DNA of 64,000 bases from Branchiostoma floridae (Eukaryota > Chordata > Leptocardii > Amphioxiformes > Branchiostomatidae), in assembly GCF_000003815.2 (NCBI RefSeq), contig NC_049990.1:1563464-1627463 (forward strand), read 5' to 3'. A program made the translations under genes and the position numbers. Shown one piece after another: positions 11,800 to 22,800 of this stretch. Under the pieces are notes generated by a model that saw only the letters and a list, made by a program, of their open reading frames with translations, ran no database searches and was not told the DNA's origin. Position 1 is the first letter of the stretch. The number at the start of each line of letters is the position of its first letter.

Positions 11800-12600
11800 C
11801 AATTAGTAATCTGGCTTGCAAGTCAATCTTTCCGAAGCTTTTCAACTTTTTTATCTAGGCTAGGACAGAGCTGGCCGATAACGAAGATGTAAGACAACCC
11901 ATTTTCTCATTTTAAGAATAAAGACGAAAGAATATTTCACTATAAATAAGTAATAAAAACATTAATGAATAGTATATCAAAATTTTTATTCTTAAACAGT
12001 AGTTTGGATAGTATAGTATAGTACAGTACAGTAGTTGGCAGTAAATAATCTGCGAACATCTACTGGTACAATAGATGCTGTACTACTTACGATTTACATC
12101 GTACTATAATTCATAAGACAGTGCTATAAGCAACTTGATTTTCCTCTGTGACCCAAGACTTACATGTATGTACAAATAAGACTCAAGTGGAAAGGTGAAT
12201 TTATGTCTAGATATCGAGAACAAAGGTAACTTTTTGACTTTCCGGGTTCGAACTTCAGGTCGTCTAGTAGCGCTGTACAATCTTACAAATGTATTTTGTT
12301 TTGAGAAACTTTTCAAACTAGACCACCTAGTATCCAGGTAGACACTGGTGACTCGTATTGGTAAATGCTTACGGGCAAAGTAGATGGGACAAGGGAAATG
12401 TGACCAAAACCCTTCACACTTATCGAGAAATGTGGGGCCGACAGGGAGACCCCGGCTGTGCTTGGCCAAAAAGCATAAACTATGATGGGGGAACAATTCA
12501 CAAGGAGCTTGGAGAGAATACCCAAGATCCCTAATAGTACATTGGGATGTTGTTACATTTCAGTTCATTTCAAATTGCCCGGCTGGGCATTGGTTTGTCA
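11800..12600. other. Spacer between the convergent BTB genes
   Basis: AT-rich, with short TATAG/TACAG repeats near 12010. No exon, RNA gene or complete transposon could be recognised. It separates the 3' ends of two tail-to-tail genes. Confidence 0.5.
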
Positions 12601-12605
12601 GTGTG

Positions 12606-13660
12606 GTGCTAGCATCAGCTGGAGGATTGGTACTCTGCAGATTTCCTCTTTATTCCCCGTACCGCAGCGGTACACTTGTTCCCATGGTGATACCATCAGC
12701 TGCAGGATTGGTACTCTGCAGATTTCCTCTTTATTCCCCGTACCACAGCGGTACACTTGTTCCCATGGTGCTTAAGCATCAGCTGGAGGATTGGTACTCT
12801 GCGGATTTCCTCTTTATTCCCCGTACCGCAGCGGTACACTTGTTCCCATGGTGATAGCATCAGCTGGAGGATTGGTACTCTGCAGATTTCCTCTTTATCC
12901 CCCTCACCGCAGCGGTACACTTGTTCCCATGGTGATAGCATCAGCTGGAGGATTGGTACTCTGCAGATTTCCTCTTTATCCCCCTCACCGCAGCGGTACA
13001 CTTGTTCCCATGGTGATACCATCAGCTGGAGGATTGGTACTCTGCAGATTTCCTCTTTATCCCCCTCACCGCAGCGGTACACTTGTTCCCATGGTGATAC
13101 CATCAGCTGCAGGATTGGTACTCTGCAGATTTCCTCTTTATTCCCCGTACCACAGCGGTACACTTGTTCCCATGGTGCTTAAGCATCAGCTGGAGGATTG
13201 GTACTCTGCGGATTTCCTCTTTATTCCCCGTACCGCAGCGGTACACTTGTTCCCATGGTGATACCATCAGCTGCAGGATTGGTACTCTGCGGATTTCCTC
13301 TTTATTCCCCGTACCGCAGCGGTACACTTGTTCCCATGGTGATAGCATCAGCTGGAGGATTGGTACTCTGCAGATTTCCTCTTTATTCCCCGTACCGCAG
13401 CGGTACACTTGTTCCCATGGTGATAGCATCACCTGGAGGATTGGTACTCTGCAGATTTCCTCTTTATCCCCCTCACCACAGCGGTACACTTGTTCCCATG
13501 GTGATAGCATCAGCTGGAGGATTGGTACTCTGCAGATTTCCTCTTTATTCCCCGTACCGCAGCGGTACACTTGTTTCCATGGTGATAGCATCAGCTGGAG
13601 GATTGGTACTCTGCAGATTTCCTCTTTATCCCCCTCACTGCAGCGGTACACTTGTTCCCG
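12606..13660 (-). repeat. Minisatellite built from the terminal exon of the BTB-BEN gene
   Basis: About 13 units of 80-86 bases. Read on the minus strand, each unit repeats the last coding stretch of the BTB-BEN gene (NKCTAAVRGIKRKSAEYQSS, then TGA). The first unit in gene order (13591-13660) is the genuine C-terminus; the others trail as 3'UTR. Many downstream units have GGGGAATAAAGAGG where the coding unit has GGGGGATAAAGAGG, so they also carry poly(A)-signal hexamers. The ORFs on both strands across the array are repeat artefacts. Confidence 0.9.
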
Positions 13661-16600
13661 AAAATCCTCCGGATCTGCCTCCTCGAGATGTCCGCTTTCC
13701 AATTCTCATCCATCGTCATCATCAACACAAATGCTGAAAATATTTAAAGAAATACTGAATGACAAAGTCATTTTGAAGTGTATAACATTATTGTACCTAA
13801 TATGTAATGTTACTTCTTGTCATTATTTTATTCTATTTATGTTTTGTTCATTTTTGTACTGTTGGACAAGTGTTTATTACAGTAACCACTATCACTAAAA
13901 AATATACTTGCCCAAACCAACTTTTCCACAACCTAAATTATAACATTTTTCTATGTATTTTCACTTCCATCAATGGAATTCTTTTTTTTTTATTGGCTCT
14001 ATTTCATTGTGGTGACCATGTGATGCCATGACTTTGAAAAATGACAGGGATATAGAAATATCACTCATGGAAAATGATTCACATGCACTTGCTGATCAGC
14101 AATTTCACTTGCCTGGGACAACTGTGTTTTGGACTTGTCCAAACCCTACTAACAACTGCACCAAAAGGCCACGTCTAGCGAAATAATACAACTGTAGACA
14201 TTAAAAGAGGACCACAACAGTTCCAAAACAACAACAACAACAACATAACAACTGCATGATGTATCAATTTGCTGGGGTGGATACCTTCTATCGCCTCCAG
14301 CACGTTTTGGTCCAGTACAGCCTTCCCGAACCCGTGCTTAGTGTGGAAAGCTGAGTAGTGTGTCAGGTCGACGTCCCGGTGTAAGTGGTCGAACAAGTTA
14401 TGGCACAGCTGCCTCCCGCTGTAGTTCGCCCTGTGTACCAGGATCTGCAGGTCGGACTGGTGGATGTAGACCCCCGAGCCAGGATAGAGCTCCCTCTCAC
14501 CGGCAACTTGGTCTGGTCCCTGCAGAGATTCAGGTAGAAATGGGAAGTTAGATTTAGAAATTAAAGTTTACACACTTTGTCACTCAGATTAAGTAAAGGT
14601 TCCCATTCCACTAAATGGACTTGCCAATTGGGGGGTCTGCTGTAAAATCCTTGGGACTATATGTTGGCCCTAGAGTTGGACTGTGTAGGCCCTGGCATCT
14701 AGGCTATAGTGTCACTGAATGTGTCACTGAAAATGTTAAAATGACCGGGTCCAAAGCGACCCGAAAATCCTAATCTACAAAAAATGAGTATACAACAACA
14801 TTCAAAATTTAATATAATTCAATCATAAAAAACGGAGTATTACTTTTGAGATGAGATGAGAGCTTTATTTGGTTTTGGCAATTAAAACAAACACTTGCAT
14901 CTAGAATTACTACGGTAACCACAGATAATACTGAATAGTAATCACAATTTTCTTCTGAGCAAAGTAATTTCTTTACCAGCGCAAGAAAGGAATGTGCAGG
15001 GGGTATTTCTTCCCCGATGACATCGCTGATCTGTTGTCGCAGACTGGTGACCTCTGACCTGAGGTCGGCGTTCTGGCTCCCAGTCGAGTCCTCGGACTGC
15101 GGCCTGGTGTCCTCATGGCTGAACTCCTGCTCCTCTGGTGATTAAAAGAGAAAATAGAGAAAGTGGGCTTAACACAGGTCACTGACAGACACTATGTACA
15201 GTTTTGACCAGTTCATTGTAACAGGGACACTTGTTCTTTTTGACAAGCAATGATCAGTAGACAACAGCTTAACATCAAAATAATCAAGGAATGCAGCCCT
15301 GCATGTTAGGTGAGCAACACAGCCGGGTATTGAATGTTAACTCCCCTTTTCTAGATTTTGGTTACTTTAGGCAGGTCACTTTTGCCAAAGGTAATGCTAC
15401 CCTGACCCCTACCTAAAGTGGACCACAGCTAACAAGACTGGACACCAGGCTACCAGTAGGGTCATTTATTTTAATACCACTAAACTACACATGCAACAAC
15501 ATTGTTTAATCAGAGAACCACTAGTACTTCCAGTTGAAAAACTCAGACATGTAAAGGAAAACAAACAGCTACACACCTTGTTTCACCACCACACTGTCCA
15601 GTTCACCTGGGCTAGGTGTCGACAAAGGTGTGTTTACATCTGACACAGGTGTGTTTACTCCTGACATAGGGGTGTTCACTCCTGATACAGGTGTGTTCAC
15701 TCCTGACATAGGCGTGTTCACTCCTGACATAAGTGTGTTCACACTTGACATAGGTGTGTTCACTCCTGAAGGTAAAGTGTTCAAACCTGAGGGTAGAGTG
15801 TTTACACTTGAAGGTACAGGACCTGGTACAAAGTTTGTACAAGTGAGCTGTGCTGACCTTACACCTGTAGGTAAAGTGCTCACACCTGAAGGTACAGGTA
15901 CAGGTAAGTTTGTACAGGTGGACTGTGCTGACCTCACACTTGAAGGTACAGTCTTCACACCTGCAGGTAAAGTGTTCACACCTGCAGGTAAAGTGTTCAC
16001 ACCTGCGGGTACAGGTAAATTTGCAGAGATGGGCTGTGCTGGCCTCACACCTGTAGGTACAGGTACAGGTAAGTTTGTACTGGTGAGCTGTGCTGCCCTC
16101 ACACCTGCAGGTACAGTGTTCACACTGGAAGGTACAGGTACAGGTAAGTTTGTACAGGTAAGTTGTGCTGGCCTCACACTAGAGTTTGCAGTGTTCAAAC
16201 CTGCGGGTACAGGTAAGTTTGCAGAGATGGGCTGTGCTGCCCTCACACCTGCATGTAAAGTGTTCACACCTGATGGTACAGGTAAGGTACAGGTGGGATG
16301 TGCTAGTCTCACACCTGCATGTATAGAGTTCACACCAGAGGTTACAGCGTTAACACCTGAGGGTACAGGTAAGTTTGTACAGGTGGGCTGTGCTACCTCC
16401 CTGTTTGATGTAACCCTGGGTACAGGTAAGTTTGAATGGGATGATTCTGTCTCCGTGTTTGATATAGTCCTCATGGCTTCTAGCGAGGCAGAGAACATCA
16501 GCAGGTGATCAACGAGTGTGTGGACCTCCAGAACCTACAAGAAAAATTGAAAAGATTAGGAGTCCTTCCCAGTGTGAGTGGTTCAAATTCCACAGTAATA

Positions 16601-18549
16601 TGGCCACACCTGGGACAATGATTGTAGTATTGAGGTCAGCACTGAATGTTATATTTGAATGGTACAACCAATGACGAAATGGTAGCCACTTCAGACACTT
16701 GCGACAGTCGTATTGAGGTCACCTGAGTGCTGCCGACTGCCGAATGGCAGCTACCCCAGACCCTTCTGATTTAGCCCCACCTATTGTAACCTCCATGCAA
16801 TTCAGTCCCTGGCTGCAAAGAGAAGGTAGTCAGTCCTACATTGTAACACCAAAAAAAACAAACAATACTAACCTTGGCTGCCTGGAGGACCTGAGGTAAG
16901 ACGTCTGGGGGACACTTAAGACTGGCTGTGTAGATGAAGTCTAAGATGATGGAGAAGACGTCTGCTGAGGTGAAGGTGAGGTCCAGAATCTTGGGGAAGC
17001 TGAGAACTCCCTGGGGAAGGACAGAAATAAAGAAGTACTCTCCTCACTAATGCATCTATCTTCTGTTCTTTCTTAACTTTTTAAGAAGGATACAGTATAG
17101 GCTAATTAGTAGCCATTGAGAAAAGTCAAGAGTATGGAAAATAGGCTACAGCACCATAGAAAGCTGCAAGTAGGCAATATCCAATCTTGTCCTTTTCTAA
17201 TGGATCCTTCCAGCCGAACGCCATATCAAACAAATAGAACCCTCTATTCTATTTCGAATACTCGGTCAAAAACAACACTTGTGGGATGGGAATGGAGAAC
17301 GCAAAATGCTATGCCTTTTTGCTGAAGACTACATCGGCTGAGTCATAGTTGTTTTGGGAAGGGTAGGCGCTACATAACATTACTTTGTTCCTGGGCAGGA
17401 TGTACATATAAAGCAGTGTACGTAGAAGGGACGGGACTTTGTAGTAGGATCTTATATTTGGCATGTGGTACAAACACCCTCTCCGTGAGTGACAGAGCTG
17501 CTTTGTTCTTAATTTGTTTTTTCTCCTGAGCATGTGTGCACCTGCCATGCATGCAACAAACGGGGTAGAAAACCTGTCACATATATACGTATCCAGCTTT
17601 ACACCTGCATCGACCGCATGTTAGAAACCGGGCAATCTTGCCCACCAAGAAGGGAATATTATGGAGCGCCTCCCGCTTCCGCTTTGACTGAAATTATATC
17701 GCCCTTACCACAAGTATATACTTCCCTTCCTCAACCAACTGTACCCAGTGGATGTAGCCTTCCACAAAGAATGCAGAGCATTTTTCTTTCGCCCGTTCTG
17801 AGAGAATTTTAGGGCCCAAAAAGCTAAACCAAAGTCAGTTAGTATCTTCAGCTTAACCGCGGCGGCGGCCATGTTTTTGCAACTCGCGCCGTTTATGACC
17901 GAGGTTTTGAAATAGAACCCGAGATCGAACAGGGGGCGGGGCTTATGGTGTTCGGCTGGAAGGGTCCATTGATTATGCTATAGCAACATACCAAACTTCA
18001 TATTAATCCAAATTATCAAAACAAATCAAAGTTATGCTGTTAAACCACACACAAATGCTGACAGAAGCAATCTTCATGGAGAGGATAACACACCTGCACG
18101 AAGACACTGAGGAAGTGTCCACTGCTGGCGGCCAGCACGGCCTGATGACAGCGGAACTCGCGTGTCCCCACCCGGACTGTCATGTCGCACAGCTGGTCCT
18201 GCTCTCGCATCCTGTTCAGCTGGGACAGCAGCCGGCGCTCCTGGGGAGGGCAGCAATCAATCAATCAATCAATCAACTATTCAAACAATCAAGCAATATA
18301 TAGGTATCAATCCTGACGCATGGCGGTTGTACTTAAGTGCAGACATCTCTCTTCGAGATGCTCTATATTTTCCGTGTAGGAGCTTACCAGTTGATTGGTT
18401 AAATTTCTTGACTTAATTACTCGAATGCCATCTAAACTTACTGGAATGCTAATTGTCAATGTTACCTGTTCCAGTAATGGAATTGTCAACTGGTGTGTAC
18501 TAATTACCTGTTCCTGGAATGGAATAGTGATGATGTGGGAAGATGCCAT
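13591..18549 (-). CDS. BTB-BEN domain protein (NACC1/NACC2-like architecture)
   Basis: Seven exons in matching phase, listed 5' to 3': 18549-18508, 18240-18094, 17010-16873, 16534-15577, 15134-14977, 14519-14285, 13733-13591 (606 residues). Exon 1 encodes MASSHIITIPFQEQ. Exons 2-4 carry the BTB domain. Exon 4 is 958 bases long through coding repeats (NTPVSGV-type and QPTCTNLPVP-type units). Exon 5 keeps the coiled coil (LRSEVTSLRQQI). Exons 6-7 form a BEN domain: LYPGSGVYIHQSDLQILV, LDQNVLEAIE, then WKADISRRQIRRIF. BEN domains bind DNA and recruit corepressors; vertebrate NACC1/NACC2 pair BTB with BEN. Exon 6 could instead read through GTATCC to a stop near 14175, but the phase-1 join to exon 7 completes the domain. 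It shares exons 1-5 with the plus-strand gene at 3859-11407 as an inverted duplicate. Confidence 0.87.
17201..17968. mobile_element. Inverted-repeat element in BTB-BEN intron 2
   Basis: Terminal inverted repeats of about 24 bases, TGGATCCTTCCAGCCGAACG at the left and its near-complement TTCGGCTGGAAGGGTCCA at the right. The 768-base interior has no transposase ORF, so it is a non-autonomous DNA transposon. GC-rich near 17860 (CGGCGGCGG). Confidence 0.75.
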
Positions 18550-18640
18550 TTTGAGTCCCTCTGTCCAAGCTGCTGTTGTACGTTTGTGGTGCTTAGTGGC
18601 AGGCTGCAGTTATGCTGATGACAGCACTAGTGTCTGGTTC
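18550..18640 (-). other. Probable 5'UTR exon part of the BTB-BEN gene
   Basis: Sequence upstream of the ATG matches the region upstream of the ATG in the paralogue (CAGACACTAGTGCTGTCATC against CAGATGCTAGTGCGGTGATC at 3772). Both follow an acceptor, CAACAG here and TTACAG at 3768, suggesting a spliced untranslated leader with the promoter further upstream. Confidence 0.5.
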
Positions 18641-18659
18641 TGTTGACAGCGCTTTAGTG

Positions 18660-19870
18660 TCAGAAGTGGTCCTGTCAGATTAGATAAAATGTCAGAATCT
18701 TCAGCTTTAGCAAGGCATATTTGCCAATGCACTTACACAAGTTTAGTATCTATATTATTAATCACCTATTGAACATTGACAATAATTCTTCAGCAAATTA
18801 TGAAGATAAATCTCAGTAATTTTAGAATCCAATAGTGCATCAGCATAGAATTGCTTCTGTTAATTCATGTGAGATTATATTCCTTACAGTGTGCACTTAC
18901 TAGTAGCAAACTATTAGTACTGGAATTTTACTGACTGGTAACTGACAGCAAGTTTTGATGTGCTGCTGAAATCTGGATATCATGACAATCACTAACACAA
19001 AATATGCAGTTTCAGTAACATGTCAGCAGCAGATCAGTAAACATCAGTAACTGACAGTGGTAGATAAGTTGGTCAGTAATCTATCAGTAATCTATTACTA
19101 ATAACAGCAGGTAACGATATACTAACTTACATTTTTTGCCAAAGTCACTCAGTCTACAACTGTCTGACTAATGCCCCCCTCCCCCATCAGTAGAAAAAAG
19201 GCGCACTTTAGTAGCCACGTGTGGCACAAAAGAAAATCACAAAATGATGCAATGTACTGTTACCTTTCTCCACTTCCAAAGTACCTTCTAAACAATAGTT
19301 TTGGTAACCAATGCCTCTTCTAAGTGGCAGACTCCGGGATTTGGAGGGCAGTTTCAGAGTAGACCTCGTCAGTAACACGGCAGTAAAGCAGAATTTACTG
19401 GAATGCGACTGTCACATTTCAGTACTGAAGTTACCCAATTCAACCTGCACCTAATGAGTACGTATAAATATATTTCAATGCTACATTTCCTCATCGACAA
19501 TTGCACAAATCTACTGACAGTTTTCTCATTCTAAAAAAAATCAAAACTCCAACCTTTTCCAAAAGTTTTTCCGAGCATTAAATCTGAACTCACTCAATGT
19601 GGCAACCCCTTCAATCAAATCAATGGAATCGTCTAAATAAAGAAAACTAAAACGCTATTCGAAGACATATGCTCAATTTCTATAATTTCGACTCTTTGTT
19701 TCAATTTTAAATATATTTACAAAACAAAAATTATTTGTCAAAACAATAATTTATTTATCACCTTTTTTTGATTATTTTAATCATTAATGTATCGTATTAT
19801 ATTTTTTTTATTGATACCGAATGTTGTATTCGAATGACGTACTACAATCTCCACCCACCAAAACACCAAA
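18660..19870. other. Head-to-head spacer between BTB-BEN and the GPCR gene
   Basis: About 1.2 kb separating divergent genes, AT-rich, with many CAGTAA-type short repeats at 18900-19110. Regulatory sequence of both genes probably lies here, but no individual site can be supported. Confidence 0.45.
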
Positions 19871-19871
19871 G

Positions 19872-22800
19872 ATGGCGACGTCTCCGGGTACGGTGGTGTC
19901 TTCTCCTCTCTCTTCGGCCTCCTTCAGTCCCAAACCGGATACGCCATGCCCCATGTTCGACGGAGACCAGTACAAATGTGTAAGGAACGTCTTTAACTTG
20001 CCATGTTAGAGTATACGTCTTTCGGAGACACTCATTCGAGGCTAAGAATGTTGAAAACTTCAGGTGGCGCGCGCGTCGCACGGAAAATGTTATAGTGGTT
20101 GTTCTTGTGAAGATGACTCATGATCAGGTCGTGCTATTGTTTTTACGTGACGTATAATTTCTCTCTACAGTTTTGTGCTGACAAGTAGGTTGTCACTCTA
20201 ATGTCGTTCTTGGTGATTTTAAAAAGACAAGCTCACAACATGAACATGGACATTAAATTTACATTAGGTTTATATTTGTTTTCTTAAGAACTGGGGAAGG
20301 GGAGTGATTGTTTGCATGTAAATAATACATGCAGGTCACGACGTAAAACTAGAAAAGTGTAAGCCTGCTTTTGTGCTTTCCACGGTAGTCAGTTTTTTGC
20401 TTCAATATTATCTTACCACCACTACAGTATGTACTGACGTTAAGACTGAGAATGATTTTTATTTATGGTGTATCCAACATTACTATAAAGGCCCTCTGAA
20501 AAATCAATTTTGAAAAAAAAAATGTTAACCTTACTAGTCTTTTGTTTCTTCTTCTTCCAGGATGTTATCGTTGGCATCAGGAAGACTGTGGCCAGCTTGT
20601 CTCTGATTGGCTGGTAAGGACATTGATTGATTGGTTGATTCATTGCCAATGTAGGGTAGGTTATGCATGTGTGCATGTGTGCGTGACTGAGAGCAAGTGA
20701 TGAAAGTACCTGATGAAGTACCTTAAGTGATTGCTTTGATGAAGTTACAATTACACATTGCTGCATTTTTCTATGTCACAGAATTCTCACAAGACTAGTC
20801 TACTGTTGTAGAACTTGTGATGTTTATATAACACTGACAGGTTCATGTCCGTCTGTTTCCAGCCTGTTCATGATCGGGGTAATCTGGCTGTTCAGGAAGT
20901 ACAGGTCCTTTGTGCAGGTGAGAGGTGTACATGACATTATTGTGTTAATCTGTTATTCTGTACTCTTTGGCTCTTTGTGTCTTGATGTACGTTATTTACC
21001 ATATGCAGGAAGAATTGTTGACATTTCAGTTTTCTCCTCTTCTTCAGCAGTTAATCCTGTACCTGAGTATATCATGTGTACATCTTTTATTCTGTGCTCT
21101 TTGTCTCTTTTCTCTTGATCGATATACGTTACCATATGCAGGAAGAATTGTTGACATTTCTTTTCTTCTTTCAGCGATTGATCCTGTACCTGAGTATAGC
21201 AGCCCTACTGGATGATATAGCCTACCTCATGGTGAGGGACACATGTGGTAGATTAACACAGCATTTCTGGCTATGTCTTACATGTTTTACTAGTATATCA
21301 TAATGATTATTTATTAAATAAAATGACAATGTCACATGATGATCTTTTGTTTTAGCTTGGACCTTTTGTTGTTGTCTTTGTCAAGATAATGATCACTTTG
21401 GTTGTTATGAATATTTAAAAGGTTTCTTTTTTTGGGTGTCATATTTCACATCTTACATATTATTTACTAAATTGACTTCTTAGATAATCCTTTATCCCTC
21501 TCCAGGGAGACCTCCATCCAGATGGTACTCTGTGTAACTTCCAGGCATTCCTACTCACTTTCTTTGGTAAGAGACACTACAAAATATATTTTTTGCAACT
21601 TGTCTTAAGGTAACAGTGTGATATGTTTATCTGGGAAGATGGTAGGAAGGGATGAAGTATTGAATGACCTTGCTTATGTAGCTGTAACTAGCCTGTAAGT
21701 GACTTTAAAAATGTTCAAGGCTTTCATCATTAAAGGATGCCCCTACTGAACTTGGTGGCAGCAAGTTCCACTTTAAGCTGGTGTGTTATGCACGATACAG
21801 ATACAGATTTAGATATAAATATATAGTAGGATAGTCCTAGTGAAAAATTGAAAGAAAATACAAATTTTTAACACATCCATCCTAGATTGATAACTCTGGC
21901 ATACCTGACTTCTTTATTGTGTGTACATTAAGAAGTTCAAGAATACCATTATCCAAGAAAAAACTCACAATACACTTCCATGTTTCCCAGAATGGTCAGT
22001 GTTACTCTGGGTGTGCTGTATCACCTTCAACTTGACCCTGAACATCATCTGGATGACCCGGACTGACAAGTATGAGATGTAAGTACAGCTGTTTTTTTTC
22101 TCAGACAAACAGTTAAGATAATTTTGCTAACATGGAATAGAAGCAGTAGAAGCCTTTTAAAAGCTTTAATTCTTTGGGTTTAGGAAAGGGGCCATTTTGG
22201 TCAAATCCCAGTAACTGTGTAGGTAAATACAGTCAAACCTGTATTAGCGGCCACCTTTGCATACCAGCCACCTGGCCATAGTGGCCACTTTTTGTCGGTC
22301 CCTTGGATTCGTAATGATTAAGAAATAGGCTTAGCGGTCACTCGTCCAACGCGGCCACGGCCACACGATTCCCAGTCCCGCCGACACAGAAACACTACCG
22401 ATTACGGCCACGCGGACCGCTGATCTACGGTCCGGCACGCATTCGGCCATACAGCGGCCGTATCGTCACCCTACGCCGGATTTAAACCCTCTTTATTTTC
22501 CAAACAAAACTGCCTTACCACCGACAAACGAGGTCATATATGGTTAACAGATGACACCACATTACAGTACTGTATTATGTGAATAAAGATCAATGGGTAC
22601 TAAAACCATGTGTAACTTATTGTGTGTGGTCAATTAATCAGCATTTTCTCTATAGTGGCCACCTCTCTATAGTGGCCAATTTTGACCAGTCCCTTGAGTG
22701 GCCGCTTTAGACAGGTTTGACTGTACTTGTACATTTACTAGTATGATGATATTTTGACATTTATGACATTTGTGATAAGAACTGTGTTTCCTCCCTTGTT

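Noticed and set aside
12603-13898. Overlapping ORFs on both strands in the 84-base array
   Set aside because: Repeat artefacts; only the minus-strand 13733-13591 piece is real coding sequence.
14175-14284. Read-through end of BTB-BEN exon 6
   Set aside because: Possible, but splicing at GTATCC to 13733 preserves phase and completes the BEN domain, so it is less likely the main form.
15630-16508. 292-codon plus-strand ORF
   Set aside because: Exact antisense of the repeat-coding exon 4 of the BTB-BEN gene, which is supported by splice sites and paralogy.
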